64,000 nucleotides of DNA, from positions 91,020 through 155,019 of the forward strand of contig CALOBA010000049.1 of assembly GCA_942491465.1 (NCBI GenBank), read 5' to 3'. The position numbers were made by a program, and so were the translations under genes. Under the pieces are notes generated by a model. That model was not told the origin of the DNA. It did not search any database and worked only from the letters and a program-made list of their open reading frames with translations. Positions 27,222 through 35,845 of the stretch are shown here, piece after piece (within the stretch, counting starts at the first letter, position 1; every line of letters starts with the position of its first letter). The stretch is from CALOBA01 sp942491465 (GTDB lineage: Bacteria; Pseudomonadota; Gammaproteobacteria; Chromatiales; Chromatiaceae).

Positions 27222-28671
27222 GGCTCTTCAGGATTTCAGTAGAATATAATACACTTAATAGACAGTAAGTTACAGCGACACAGGTGTTAAGATGGGGACC
27301 AACAACGAGCCGCTTCGCCAAGCAATGGCGTTACTTTTAGAGTTTCCGCAAACCCGCGTTGAAGCGGCGTTTGAGGACCGCGATGGACAGCTCATTGTCA
27401 CCTTGATCAGCACCCAAGAGGGAACGAATTGCCACCGCTGTAGCCGCTGGATCACGACGCGCAATGGCTGGAGCGAATGGAAGACCCTGCGCCACTTAGA
27501 CCTATTGGGCAAGCCGGTTTATCTTCGGTTTCGCCTCCCGCGCTATCGCTGCGACTGCGGCGAGGGGCCGACCACGACCCAGCAGGTGTCGTGGTTCAAC
27601 CGTCGCAGCCGGATGACCAAGGCGTATGAGGAGCATCTGCTGCGCGCCTGCATCAATAGCACCTTGAGTGATGTCGCTCAGAAGGAAGGGGTTTCGATCG
27701 AGACCCTCCAAGGTCTGCTCGATCGCCAGATCGCTACGACCCCCGATTGGGATGCCTTGCCGGCGATCGAGGTCATCGGCATTGATGAGATTGCCCTGAA
27801 GAAGGGCCATCGTGATTTTGTCGCCATCGTGACCGGGCAGAGCGGTGATCAGACCCACATCCTCGGCGTGCTCAAGGACCGCAAGAAGGCCACGGTGGTC
27901 GATTTTTTATCGCGTTTGCCCAAGCGCTTACGCCGAACGGTGCGGGTGCTCTGCAGTGATCTCTACGAGGGGTTCATTGGCGCGGCGAAGGCGGTGTTTG
28001 GGCGCCGTGTGCGCGTGGTCGCCGATCGCTTCCATGTCGCCAAACTTTACCGCGAGGCCGTCGACACGTTGCGCAAGCAGGAGCTCAAACGGCTCAAGCG
28101 CACCCTCTCTACAACCCAGTATCAACGCCTGAAAGGCGCGATGTGGGCCTTGCGCAAACAGCCACAGGATTTGAGCGATGAGGAACAGGCCGTCTTGGAT
28201 CGCTTGTTTCATTGGTCGCCGGATTTGAGAGACGCGGTCGCGTTTCGTGATGAGCTGACCGCCGTATTCAATCGCGATGACATCAGTCCCAAGCAAGCCA
28301 AGCTCCTATTTAACGGTTGGAGCACTCGGGTGAAGCGCCGTGGGTTGCGCTGCTTCGACACCTTTATCAAGACGCTCAACTTGCACAAAGATGATATCAG
28401 CAACTATTTTCTCGGTCGTCACAACAGCGGGTTCGTAGAAGGGCTGAACAACAAGATCAAGGTCATCAAACGTCGTTGCTATGGCCTGCTCAACCGTGAG
28501 CATCTCTTTCAGCGACTGTATTTGGATCTCTTTGGCTACTCCCTCTATGGACGGAAGATCAGGGGGTTACACGGTGTCTCCGGATAGACGATCAGCCGAC
28601 TTCCGTCACGATTGAGCGCTCAACAACCTGTTTTTGTTAAATATTCGTGCCACGGAAAATCCAAAAGAGCC
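27222..28671 (+). mobile_element. Complete ISL3-family insertion sequence
   Basis: The ends GGCTCTTCAGGATTT (27222) and AAATCCAAAAGAGCC (ending 28671) are imperfect inverted repeats of the ISL3 type. The element is flanked by the 8-base direct repeat AGGTATCA (27214-27221 and 28672-28679), the target duplication length known for ISL3. It contains one transposase gene and appears intact and recent. Confidence 0.9.
27292..28587 (+). CDS. ISL3-family transposase
   Basis: A 431-residue DDE transposase. N-terminal zinc-binding/HTH region (TNCHRCSRWITTRNGWSEWK and a C-x-C pair in RYRCDCGEG), then the catalytic domain with VIGIDEIALKKGHRDFVAIV (first Asp), CSDLYEGFIGAAKAVFG (second Asp), the ADRFHVAKLY motif and the C-terminal SGFVEGLNNKIKVIKRRCYG (Glu), all characteristic of ISL3. 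Full length, no interruption; lower GC than the surrounding core genes. Confidence 0.95.
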   Translation: MGTNNEPLRQAMALLLEFPQTRVEAAFEDRDGQLIVTLISTQEGTNCHRCSRWITTRNGWSEWKTLRHLDLLGKPVYLRFRLPRYRCDCGEGPTTTQQVSWFNRRSRMTKAYEEHLLRACINSTLSDVAQKEGVSIETLQGLLDRQIATTPDWDALPAIEVIGIDEIALKKGHRDFVAIVTGQSGDQTHILGVLKDRKKATVVDFLSRLPKRLRRTVRVLCSDLYEGFIGAAKAVFGRRVRVVADRFHVAKLYREAVDTLRKQELKRLKRTLSTTQYQRLKGAMWALRKQPQDLSDEEQAVLDRLFHWSPDLRDAVAFRDELTAVFNRDDISPKQAKLLFNGWSTRVKRRGLRCFDTFIKTLNLHKDDISNYFLGRHNSGFVEGLNNKIKVIKRRCYGLLNREHLFQRLYLDLFGYSLYGRKIRGLHGVSG

Positions 28672-28783
28672 AGGTATCAGGCATTTACTTTCACAAAAAC
28701 AATGTGTTATGAATCTTCGGAAGCTCTGCCGGGCTGGGTGGACCAAGGGATGATCAAGGCCGTTTAAGTTGACATTTGATAGT

Positions 28784-28846
28784 GCCCAACGAATTAGGTT
28801 AGATCGCGCGAGCGCAGCGAGCCGCGATCTGAACCGTTCGTTGGAC
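28784..28846. other. attC-type recombination site (hybrid, left boundary of unit 1)
   Basis: R'' box GCCCAAC (28784-28790), inner arms GGTTAGATCGCG and CGCGATCTGAACC differing by one bulged base, and R' box GTTGGAC (28840-28846). Total 63 bases. One extrahelical base in the L arms is typical of attC. The R'' box belongs to the host cassette and the rest to the inserted unit (28790-31221). Confidence 0.75.
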
Positions 28847-29078
28847 GAGCCCGATGTGGAGGAATCGCGGGGAGGTCATAGAAAACATCTTCCATGAAGC
28901 CGGTGGTGGCTTGGCCGCGGGAATCCCGCAGCGACGACACCACCGGCTTTTTTGGTTGCCGTTGGGGCAACCGCGCCCTGGCGAAGTGGCATTTGGCGCT
29001 GTTCAGGCCGAATGCGGGCCGAACGCGGGCCTCGGCCGAAGGCAGCCGAAAACCGCGGCAACGAATTGTCGTCTGCGG

Positions 29079-30197
29079 CTACATCAGCGCGGCCCCGATA
29101 GCGAGCGCAATCGGCCCGGTGCGGGACGGTCGCGGCGGCAGGCCGGTACGGACAATGTGCATCACGCCTGCGCAGCAGCGGCAACGCAGTTTCGGGCGCG
29201 GTTTCTCATCCGCCGGGGGGCGTTTCACGATCATCCCGAAGAGCAGGTGCAGCAGCGCGATCGAGCGCTTGCTGTTGGGATGCAGGAAGCCGAAGTTGCG
29301 CGCCCGGCGGAAGCCCTTCGGCAGGACGTGCTGGAGCACCAGCGCGAGGAATTGCGCGCCGGGCAGGGTTCGCTTCTCCCAGCAGTTGCGCTTGGCGTGG
29401 CGGTAGCGGAAGGTCACCTGCCCGTTCTCGCAGGCGAGGATGTCCTGCTCGCGGATCACGCCGCGATAGAGATAGCGCCCCAGATACACCAGCGCCTTCT
29501 CGCCGTTGCCGACGAACTTGCAGTCGACGACCCAATCCTTCGGGTAGGCAGGGAGGGTCAGCCCGGCCGCGCTGATGCCCGCGAGCAGCTTGCCGCGGAA
29601 CACCTTGGCGAGCGCCTTGTGGCTGAACAGGAAGCCGCCCTTGCCGCCGGAGCGCTTGCTGCGCGCCTTGGTGCGCCAGCGCCGCCGCTCGGCATCGATG
29701 GCGGCGGCCGGCATCACCACATGCACATGCGGATGGTAGTCGAGGCGGCGCGAATGCGTATGCACCACCACCACCGCGCCGGCCTCGCCGTGGAGTTCGC
29801 GGTCGTTGCGCGCGAAGGTGCGCAGCGTCTCCCAAGCGCAGCGCGTCATCAGATCGTAGAGGGTGCGCTGATTCGCCCACGCCAACGCGCGCAGCGACGC
29901 GGGCAGGGTGAAGGTGATGAGGAAATAGTCCGCCGGCACCTGACGGGCCTGCTGGCGCTCGATCCAGCGCTGACTCTCGTGGTGTTGGCAGTGGGGGCAA
30001 CTGCGATGGCCGCATGAGTGCGGGACCAGCTCGATGTGAGCGCAGTCCTCGCAGCGTGCCTGCATCAGCATCGCCGCCGAGGTGCGGCAGGTCTTCAGCG
30101 CAGAGAGCGCCTTGTGCTGAGCGGGCAGGACGGCATTGCCGTATTGCCCCAGGTAGTCGGCCTCGAAGGTCTCGATGAGATGTGCCAGGCGGATCAT
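29079..30197 (-). CDS. IS91-family HUH transposase (copy 1)
   Basis: A 372-residue rolling-circle transposase. N-terminal zinc-binding region (CEDCAHIELVPHSCGHRSCP, HCQHH), the HUH metal motif in YHPHVHVVMPAAA, and the tyrosine motif VYLGRYLYRGVI, where Tyr residues attack the DNA. The C-terminus is basic with another Cys cluster (RCRCCAGVMH). It starts four bases inside the end of the tyrosine-recombinase gene (ATGA overlap), the known int-tnp pairing in several IS91 relatives. Copy 2 differs at only a few residues. Confidence 0.93.
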   Translation of the reverse strand: MIRLAHLIETFEADYLGQYGNAVLPAQHKALSALKTCRTSAAMLMQARCEDCAHIELVPHSCGHRSCPHCQHHESQRWIERQQARQVPADYFLITFTLPASLRALAWANQRTLYDLMTRCAWETLRTFARNDRELHGEAGAVVVVHTHSRRLDYHPHVHVVMPAAAIDAERRRWRTKARSKRSGGKGGFLFSHKALAKVFRGKLLAGISAAGLTLPAYPKDWVVDCKFVGNGEKALVYLGRYLYRGVIREQDILACENGQVTFRYRHAKRNCWEKRTLPGAQFLALVLQHVLPKGFRRARNFGFLHPNSKRSIALLHLLFGMIVKRPPADEKPRPKLRCRCCAGVMHIVRTGLPPRPSRTGPIALAIGAALM

Positions 30198-31107
30198 CGG
30201 CGCACCCCGCAGCCGTCGGCGACGGTGCTCATCAGCGCGTTGATCGCCGCATCGGCGTTGCCCGCGGTGGTCTGCGTCAGATGGGTATAGCGGGCGGTGG
30301 TGAGGATGGAGACGTGACCGAGGATCGTCTGCACCTCACGCAGATCGACACCGGCCTCGATCAGATGCGTGGCATAGCTGTGGCGAAGGCTGTGCGGTGT
30401 GATCTTTTTTTTATCCCGCAGGTGGCGACCACCTGATGCAGGGCGGCCTGCACGCCGGCCGGTGCCAGCGTGCCCGATGCCCGGGCCGCGGCCTCGAGCC
30501 CGCCCTTGCGGTTCGGGAACAGCAGCCGCGGATGGCGATGCACCGTCCAGAACCGCCGCAGCAGCACCAGCGTCGCATCCGGCAGCGGCACCAACCGGTC
30601 CTTGCGCCCCTTGCCGTCGCGGATGTGCACCCGCCGACGCGCACCATCGATATCGCCCACCGTCAGCGCCAGCCCTTCGCCCGGGCGCAGGCCCATGCTG
30701 TAGAGGGTGAAGAACAACACCCGGTAGCTGAGCACCCGCGTGGACTGCACCACTCGCGCAACCTCATCAACCGTGACGATGTCGGGCAGATGCCGGCCTC
30801 GCGGCGGCTTGATCAGGTCCACATGCGCCCACGGCTTGCCGAGCACATGCTCGTAGTAGAACCGCAGCCCCTACAGGTCCACCTTGACCGTGGACCAGGA
30901 ATGGGTCTCCAACAGCTCGGCGAAATAGTCCGCCAACTGCTCGCGGCTCAGCCCGTCGATGCGGTAGTCGAACCGCGCCGCGATCCGACGAACCCCGCGC
31001 AGATACCCGTCGATGCTCTTCGGGCGCAGACCCTTGAGGTGAAGGTGCTTCTCCAACGTCGCGTAGCGGCGCTTGAAATCGGCTTCGAAAGATGCTGTCA
31101 TGATCAT
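30194..31107 (-). pseudogene. Tyrosine recombinase of unit 1, amber codon plus -1 shift
   Basis: The frame starts at 31107 (FEADFKRRYATLEKHLHLKG, SAM-like domain), meets an in-frame TAG at 30873-30871, resumes (GLRFYYEHVLGKPWAHVDLI; catalytic Arg region YSMGLRPGEGLALTV) and then needs a -1 shift at a run of eight A (30412-30405) to reach the end HSLRHSYATHLIEAGVDLRE and ILTTARYTHLTQ with the nucleophile Tyr. Both interruptions occur identically in copy 2. Read through, the product is about 300 residues, a normal XerC/D-like length. Either dead and copied afterwards, or recoded. Confidence 0.85.
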
Positions 31108-31215
31108 GCAACCTCATGATTCTTAGCGGAACGTCCCCTCGCAAAACGAGGGCGTGAGGTTGCATCTTAGTTGCCTCGGGGCTGCTGCGTCGCTGTTCTC
31201 CGCGATAGCGGCTCC

Positions 31216-31321
31216 GTCCAACAAGTGCACCAGCCCGAGCGCTTGGCCCGCGTCGAGCTCGGTCTTTAATTGCAGGGCAGTGCCAGGCGGGTCAAGCGCC
31301 GGGCTGTGCTGAACGTTGGCA
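31216..31321 (+). other. attC-type site (right part of the host attC split by unit 1)
   Basis: GTCCAAC (31216-31222) is followed by AAGTGCACCAGCCCGAGCGC, whose pairing partner GGCGGGTCAAGCGCCGGGCT leads to GTTGGCA (31315-31321). Replacing the first six bases by GCCCAA from 28784-28789 rebuilds the presumed host attC with R'' GCCCAAC. The R' box deviates from GTTRRRY at one position. Confidence 0.65.
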
Positions 31322-31622
31322 CCGGTAAACAAAAGACTTTTCCGCTCTTCACTGAGAAGGGGGTCCGGCTCAAAAAAAGGGCTTATGCGCAAAGGACTAC
31401 GCAGGGGAGAGCGCATCGCAAGCGCTGCTCGCGACTTGATACGAAACGCAGAGAGTATCGGCAGCTAAAGCGTCAAATAGAGTATCCGCCGACTCAGTGA
31501 CAGAAGGTCGCGTTACCATGGCTGCAGCATTGTGGTTTTCCGCAGCTGGATAGTAGTTTATGTCGTTCGCCAAAAGGCCACCGTCGGCGTCGGTTTGCAC
31601 TGCGATGAAATGAGGCATCGAT
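31322..31622. other. Leader of the three-gene cassette
   Basis: About 300 bases between the attC and the first cassette gene. No convincing coding frame or RNA; a minus-strand frame of 100 codons overlaps the start of the next gene and has no recognisable features. A GAGG ribosome-binding site lies just before the ATG at 31623. Confidence 0.4.
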
Positions 31623-32396
31623 ATGTTGACCATCCGGAAAGAGCAGTTTGACATTTTTCGCGAGCAAGCGATGAAATCGTTTGAAGGAGAGATGTGCATT
31701 CATCTGCGGCAGTTTTCGCCTCCCTTGTGCGAAACACTGACTTACGGACAACTGCTGACAGCGGTTAGGTATGGCATAGCTCAAGCGGAGAAATGGGGTT
31801 TCGACATGCGCGGCCCTGTCCGGCTCTGGCTGGAAAATGCGCTGGTTTTTGGCAGCGACTTCGATACGGACCCGCAGTATCCGTGGGCCAACGAGATCAT
31901 CAACAACACCGAGATGATCCAGATGCATCGGGCGGAAAGTCTATTCGAGAAGACGATTGAATACCGCAATGCCGTCGGCGGCGAACGTGACGCCTTCACC
32001 ATCGAAGCACTGAAAAGGATCAGGTCTTTCGCAGCAGGCGCACTGCCCTTCGCGCCGGAATATCTTACCGAATATCTCCGCTCCACCCTGATGACGGTCT
32101 TTCCGGAAAAGGCGACGTATCTCGGCGAGAAATCGCTAACAGCGCTGATCGATGTCGGTGTGCAAACCGCTGAACAGCACGGCATCACGGAGATACGCGG
32201 TCGGGTCTTGGTAGTTTCCCTGATGTACGCCTTCGGTCACGGCTGTATCGGTGATCCGCTCTATCCATGGATTGAGCGCACCCTCTCCGATGAACGCAAA
32301 GGCGATGCAAACGCCCGTACTGCAAGACTTGAACGGAAAGCCTTAGTCTGGCTCGATCATGTCTTGGCCCACTTCGCCGATAGAGTTCCAGCATGA
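31623..32396 (+). CDS. Unknown protein with two tandem helical repeats; cassette gene 1
   Basis: A 257-residue cytosolic protein. Two halves resemble each other: GIAQAEKWGFDMRGPVRLWL ... ALVFGSDFDTDPQYPWANEI and GVQTAEQHGITEIRGRVLVV ... MYAFGHGCIGDPLYPWIERT, each a ~110-residue helical unit ending in a DP-YPW motif. From memory, proteins with this layout are encoded next to type VI secretion VgrG/PAAR modules, but no secretion gene lies here, so this is a lead and not an assignment. First of three genes that share one attC; its stop overlaps the next start (ATGA). GC is lower than the core genes. Confidence 0.65.
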   Translation: MLTIRKEQFDIFREQAMKSFEGEMCIHLRQFSPPLCETLTYGQLLTAVRYGIAQAEKWGFDMRGPVRLWLENALVFGSDFDTDPQYPWANEIINNTEMIQMHRAESLFEKTIEYRNAVGGERDAFTIEALKRIRSFAAGALPFAPEYLTEYLRSTLMTVFPEKATYLGEKSLTALIDVGVQTAEQHGITEIRGRVLVVSLMYAFGHGCIGDPLYPWIERTLSDERKGDANARTARLERKALVWLDHVLAHFADRVPA

Positions 32397-33619
32397 GTTG
32401 CCGCAGCGAAACCAACAGCCCGAACTCCCGGCACGCCGACGGCAGCAGATGCGACCATCCGGTAGCAGAATGTCCGCAGGACTGCCCGACGGTGGAGATC
32501 GAGATCAACGACACGGCAGCCACTAACGACGATCTGGTGTTGGTGAAATGCGAGCAGCCGAGCCGGCGGCACAAGATCAATTGCCGCATGCGCTCGACCA
32601 GTTCGGGTAGCACCCACACTGTGGTCCTCACCAACCCCGATGGTCGCCTGCGCTTTCCGGATTCCGGCGACACCACCAAATCGCTGACGGTCAGGGATGA
32701 CGGACGATGGGTATCCTTCGAAATCTCCGGAGAACGAGGCAGCGATGCGATGAACGACGCGGTTATCCAGGCGCGCTGCATGTCGGACAGCGGAACGGTG
32801 CTCGGCACGAAGACCGTGACGGTGGCGCATTTCGATCAGGCGAAAATTGACATCACGACGGGTGGCACCTATAGGCTGGCTGGGGGGCGGTTTACTGCGA
32901 CGGGAGGAAATGGGGTGGACTACTCCGCTGAGGCACGTATTCGACCGGCCGGAGTCGATTGCAGTCAACCCCAAGTCCGCGACCTGAGAATCGCCATCGC
33001 GCAGAACACATTCCCGCCACGCATCTACAACTGGGACTGGGATTCCCCCGCGATTGCCTGGAATGCAGGCGTGACCGCGGGCACGACCGTGACAGTGCCA
33101 TCGGCCATTCGTCGCACGATCAACGTGGCGGCCACGGCCAACGATTCGGAGGCGACGGTCGCGCCCCTCTACGATCAGCCTGGGAAGGGAGGCACACTCG
33201 ACGCGAACTCCCTAAAGCCGCCGAAGGGCTGCGCGGGGGCCGCGGCGGCAACCACGAGCGACACGCCTTCCCTTCCCGCGCCTGCCACGCTCACCCTGCC
33301 AGCCCGAACGGCAGCGGGCGCCACCGTTGGAAACGTGACCTACACGTTCGTAAGGGTGACGCACAACGCCCACTATCGAGCGTGGGTCGTCGCCTTCAAC
33401 ACGGCCACGAACGACTTCTGCACGCTGCGGGAGCGCGTTTGGAGCACGAACATGGACAGCTCGGCGGCCGGCGCCCAGCGCCCGACAGTCGCGGCGGAGA
33501 CCGACCCGACCACCAATCCCGTGACCGCGCCGCCTTTCAGCAATGCCCACTCCAACGATCCCGCGAACCATACCCAGGGTGCCCATGGTGCCGCGACGCA
33601 GACGTTTACTGCGCCTTAA
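32393..33619 (+). CDS. Unknown Cys-containing beta-rich protein; cassette gene 2
   Basis: A 408-residue protein without signal peptide or membrane helix. The N-terminus has clustered Cys residues (CRSETN, CDHPVAECPQDCP), followed by an Ig-like beta domain (DDLVLVKCEQPSRRHKINCR, SKSL-type strands, WVSFEISGERGS) and a Thr/Ala-rich central part; the C-terminus (RPTVAAETDPTTNPVTAPPF) is low in complexity and ends in a His/Gly-rich tail. I do not know the family. Coupled by a four-base overlap to gene 1 and followed 20 bases later by gene 3; a secreted effector or structural protein is possible, not shown. Confidence 0.6.
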   Translation: MSCRSETNSPNSRHADGSRCDHPVAECPQDCPTVEIEINDTAATNDDLVLVKCEQPSRRHKINCRMRSTSSGSTHTVVLTNPDGRLRFPDSGDTTKSLTVRDDGRWVSFEISGERGSDAMNDAVIQARCMSDSGTVLGTKTVTVAHFDQAKIDITTGGTYRLAGGRFTATGGNGVDYSAEARIRPAGVDCSQPQVRDLRIAIAQNTFPPRIYNWDWDSPAIAWNAGVTAGTTVTVPSAIRRTINVAATANDSEATVAPLYDQPGKGGTLDANSLKPPKGCAGAAAATTSDTPSLPAPATLTLPARTAAGATVGNVTYTFVRVTHNAHYRAWVVAFNTATNDFCTLRERVWSTNMDSSAAGAQRPTVAAETDPTTNPVTAPPFSNAHSNDPANHTQGAHGAATQTFTAP

Positions 33620-33639
33620 ATTGTCGGAGAATCAGTAGC

Positions 33640-34572
33640 ATGTTCCCAGAAATGATTGTCGATACACACACGGAGCAGGCCATCTACTACCAAGTCCGCG
33701 CCACGCATGACGTCGCGATCTGGCAGCGAGACTGGTATGTCGTTGGCGGCGGCACGGCCGACTGGCTAGTTGTCCGCGTCGAGCCAGCGACCGGTAGCGG
33801 GTCGGCGACCATCCCCGGCGGATACATCAAAACCGAGACCGGCGAGTTGAAGGTGCCCCCTGGCGCGCAAGCTTCCGTCGTGAAATCCGGCCGCTGGCGG
33901 CGAGTGGACGGTACGACCTCAGAGGCCGCTGGAGAGTATCACTGGCTTGAGGCGATGGTGGAGGATAAGCGCCGCATGGATCCCGAGGATGTCTACTCGC
34001 CTTTCGTCCACGGCGGAACGCTGCTATTCGCGCCAGACAAGGACGCTAACGGGATCGAGTGGTTTCGCAAGCCTGTCCTTCTATTCGAGGACTGGGCGGC
34101 AATCGTGCCACAAGCGATCGCCACGAAGCTACCGTCTGAGGACAGCATGTTGAATGCGAAGCCTCAGATCCGCGGGGCGCTGCCGAGTGCGCGCGATTCT
34201 GGTAATCCTCTGGTGGCGACCTGGGCCTGGCGACATTCGCTGAGGCTCGATCGGGGTGGCACACCGGCCAATCTCAATTCGGCTTCCGGTCACGTCCTGG
34301 CCGTGCGCACGCGTCTGTTGCTCGACGTCGGCAGTGAGGTATCGGCAAGGGACGTCACACGGGTGATAGGTGCGACGCATGATCTCTCACGTCTTGAAGC
34401 GATGGCCTTGGGCGCATTCTCGGCAGCTCAGTTGCCATCAGCCGGTAGGGGAGTCTCGGCACGAGAGGCATTGATCACCATCGCCGCAAAGGCGCAAAGC
34501 CTCGATCCGAAAGGGGCAGCCAAGCCGAGGCTTCGGGCAATCCTGACCCTCGCGGGCTATGCGCGTCAATAA
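33640..34572 (+). CDS. Unknown 310-residue protein; cassette gene 3
   Basis: Start ATG 33640, with CGGAGA upstream at good distance. Residues 1-170 look beta-rich with many Trp (TEQAIYYQVRATHDVAIWQR, DWYVVGGGTADWLVV); the second half (SAREALITIAAKAQ) is helical. No signal peptide, membrane helix or known domain. It ends 40 bases before the attC at 34613-34687, so the three genes form one 3.4-kb cassette, large for an integron cassette. Confidence 0.6.
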   Translation: MFPEMIVDTHTEQAIYYQVRATHDVAIWQRDWYVVGGGTADWLVVRVEPATGSGSATIPGGYIKTETGELKVPPGAQASVVKSGRWRRVDGTTSEAAGEYHWLEAMVEDKRRMDPEDVYSPFVHGGTLLFAPDKDANGIEWFRKPVLLFEDWAAIVPQAIATKLPSEDSMLNAKPQIRGALPSARDSGNPLVATWAWRHSLRLDRGGTPANLNSASGHVLAVRTRLLLDVGSEVSARDVTRVIGATHDLSRLEAMALGAFSAAQLPSAGRGVSAREALITIAAKAQSLDPKGAAKPRLRAILTLAGYARQ

Positions 34573-34612
34573 ACGGAAGGACGTGGGATACCTAATCATT
34601 CATTTGATTTTC

Positions 34613-34687
34613 CGCCAACAACCCGCTGCACGCCGACTGCCCCCGACGCTGCCGCGTTGGGGGCAGCGGGTGAGCGGTTCGTTAGGC
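34613..34687 (+). other. attC-type site after the three-gene cassette
   Basis: CGCCAAC (34613-34619) and GTTAGGC (34681-34687) frame a palindrome whose arms include ACCCGCTGC and GCAGCGGGT and an inner ACTGCCCCC / GGGGGCAG stem. Length 75 bases. R'' deviates from RYYYAAC at its first base. The next gene starts 28 bases after R'. Confidence 0.75.
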
Positions 34688-34722
34688 GAAAAAACACATC
34701 GAACTGGGATCAGAATGCACTA

Positions 34723-35845
34723 CTAAGCCGCTCGAAATTAAAGTCACAATCGTTTATAATTGAGGGATGAAATGTAAACGCAATTCAGATGGCCGAAAGC
34801 TTGATCACATCTCGTTGCAGACGATGCGGATTCAAGCGATGAAGGCATTGGAAAACGGGCTGTCGCCGAAAGAGGTGGCGGAGGCATTTGGTGTGAATGT
34901 CCGCTCAGTGTACCGTTGGATGTCGGATTACGCGGAGGGTGGCCAGCAGGCGCTACAGGCGCAGCCAATCCCGGGCCGTCCGCCGGCGCTCGACGCCGAG
35001 CAGATGCGCTGGCTGGCCGGTGCGGTTCGCCATACCGACCCGAGGCAATACCAGTTCGAGTTTGCGCTGTGGACTACGAGCTTGATCAGCGCGCTCATCG
35101 AACGGCAGTTCGGCCTCAAGCTCGCCCGATCAACGGTTGGGCGAGCGCTGCGTACATTGGGCCTGACGCCGCAGCGTCCGTTGCGTGTCGCCCGCGAGCG
35201 CGATCCGATCCTGGTGGCGCGTGGGCGCGCTGGGAGCGCGAGGAGTTTCCGGACGTTGCCGCCGAAGCCAAGCGTGTCGGGGCACGCATCTTCTTTGGGG
35301 ACGAAGCCGGCATGCGCTCGGATCATCACGCCGGCACCACTTGGGGGGCGCGCGGCAAGACGCCGACGGTCAAGACAACCGGGCAGCGCTTCAGCCTGAA
35401 CATGATCTCCGCTGTCACCGCCACGGGCGAGATGCATTGGATGATGCACGAGGGACGCTGCACGGCCACGGTCTTCATCCGCTTCCTGGAGGGATTGCTC
35501 CAGGACATCGACGGCATCGTGTTTCTTGTGCTCGATGGCTGCAGCATCCACAAGGCCAAGTGCGTCAACGCGTTCGTCAAGGAACAAAACGGGCGCCTGA
35601 AGCTCTTTTTCCTCCCCGCCTATTCGCCGCACCTCAACCCCGACGAACAGGTCTGGGGCAACGTCAAGGCGCGGGTGGCCAAGCAGACTGTCACCAACAA
35701 GATCGCGTTGCGCGAAAAGCTCACCGCCGCGCTGGACCGACTCAAGACAATGCCGCAACTCGTCGCCGGCTTCTTTCGCCATCCGCATTGCCGATATATT
35801 CTCGACGCGATGGGCTTGGCGTGACATTACTTTCGCAACGCTTAG
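34723..35845 (+). mobile_element. IS630-family insertion sequence
   Basis: The ends CTAAGCCGCTCGAAATTAAA (34723) and CTTTCGCAACGCTTAG (ending 35845) are imperfect inverted repeats, flanked by the TA target duplication (34721-34722, 35846-35847) typical of IS630/Tc1. It is inserted in the third codon of the channel gene. A fragment of a second copy lies at 40012-40239. Confidence 0.9.
34767..35824 (+). pseudogene. IS630-family transposase, frameshifted
   Basis: The first frame (34767 onward) holds the N-terminal HTH (ALENGLSPKEVAEAFGVNVR, SVYRWMSDYAEGG) and the frame ending RVARERDPILVARG. The second frame (-1, from about 35220) continues WEREEFPDVAAEAKRVGARI, FFGDEAG (first Asp), VFLVLDGCSIHKAK (second Asp) and PAYSPHLNPDEQVWGNVKAR (Glu), the complete IS630 DDE set. 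A one-base loss in a GC-rich stretch near 35220-35235 explains the split; programmed frameshifting is possible. Full product would be about 350 residues. Confidence 0.85.

Larger units (their letters stand above)
27173..28761. mobile_element. MITE-like element (about 130 bp) interrupted by ISL3
   Basis: GGCCTTGATCATCGCTTGGT (27173) and ACCAAGGGATGATCAAGGCC (ending 28761) are terminal inverted repeats of 24 bases with one mismatch. Removing the ISL3 and one copy of its target duplication leaves about 130 bases without coding capacity. The first 14 bases of the repeat equal those of the IS at 41945 (GGCCTTGATCATCG), so that transposase might mobilise it. A partial second copy lies at 26911-26992. 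Confidence 0.75.
28790..31221 (-). mobile_element. Cassette-like unit 1: IS91-type transposase plus tyrosine recombinase
   Basis: A 2,432-base unit repeated almost base for base at 36592-39023, with constant offset and no indels. Identity begins inside the R'' box of one attC and stops within the next attC-like stretch (GTCCAACAAGTG). Joining the two ends gives GTCCAAC followed by the 63-base palindrome ending GTTGGAC, a fully self-complementary attC. Read on the minus strand it has standard cassette order: recombinase, transposase, attC. Confidence 0.75.

Noticed and set aside
28854..30017. 387-codon plus-strand frame opposite the IS91 transposase (and its twin at 36656)
   Set aside because: Antisense of a well-supported HUH transposase; both copies exist only because the element is duplicated.
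31397..31699. 100-codon minus-strand frame in the leader of the three-gene cassette
   Set aside because: Overlaps the start of a better-supported gene, lacks a ribosome-binding site and has no recognisable features.
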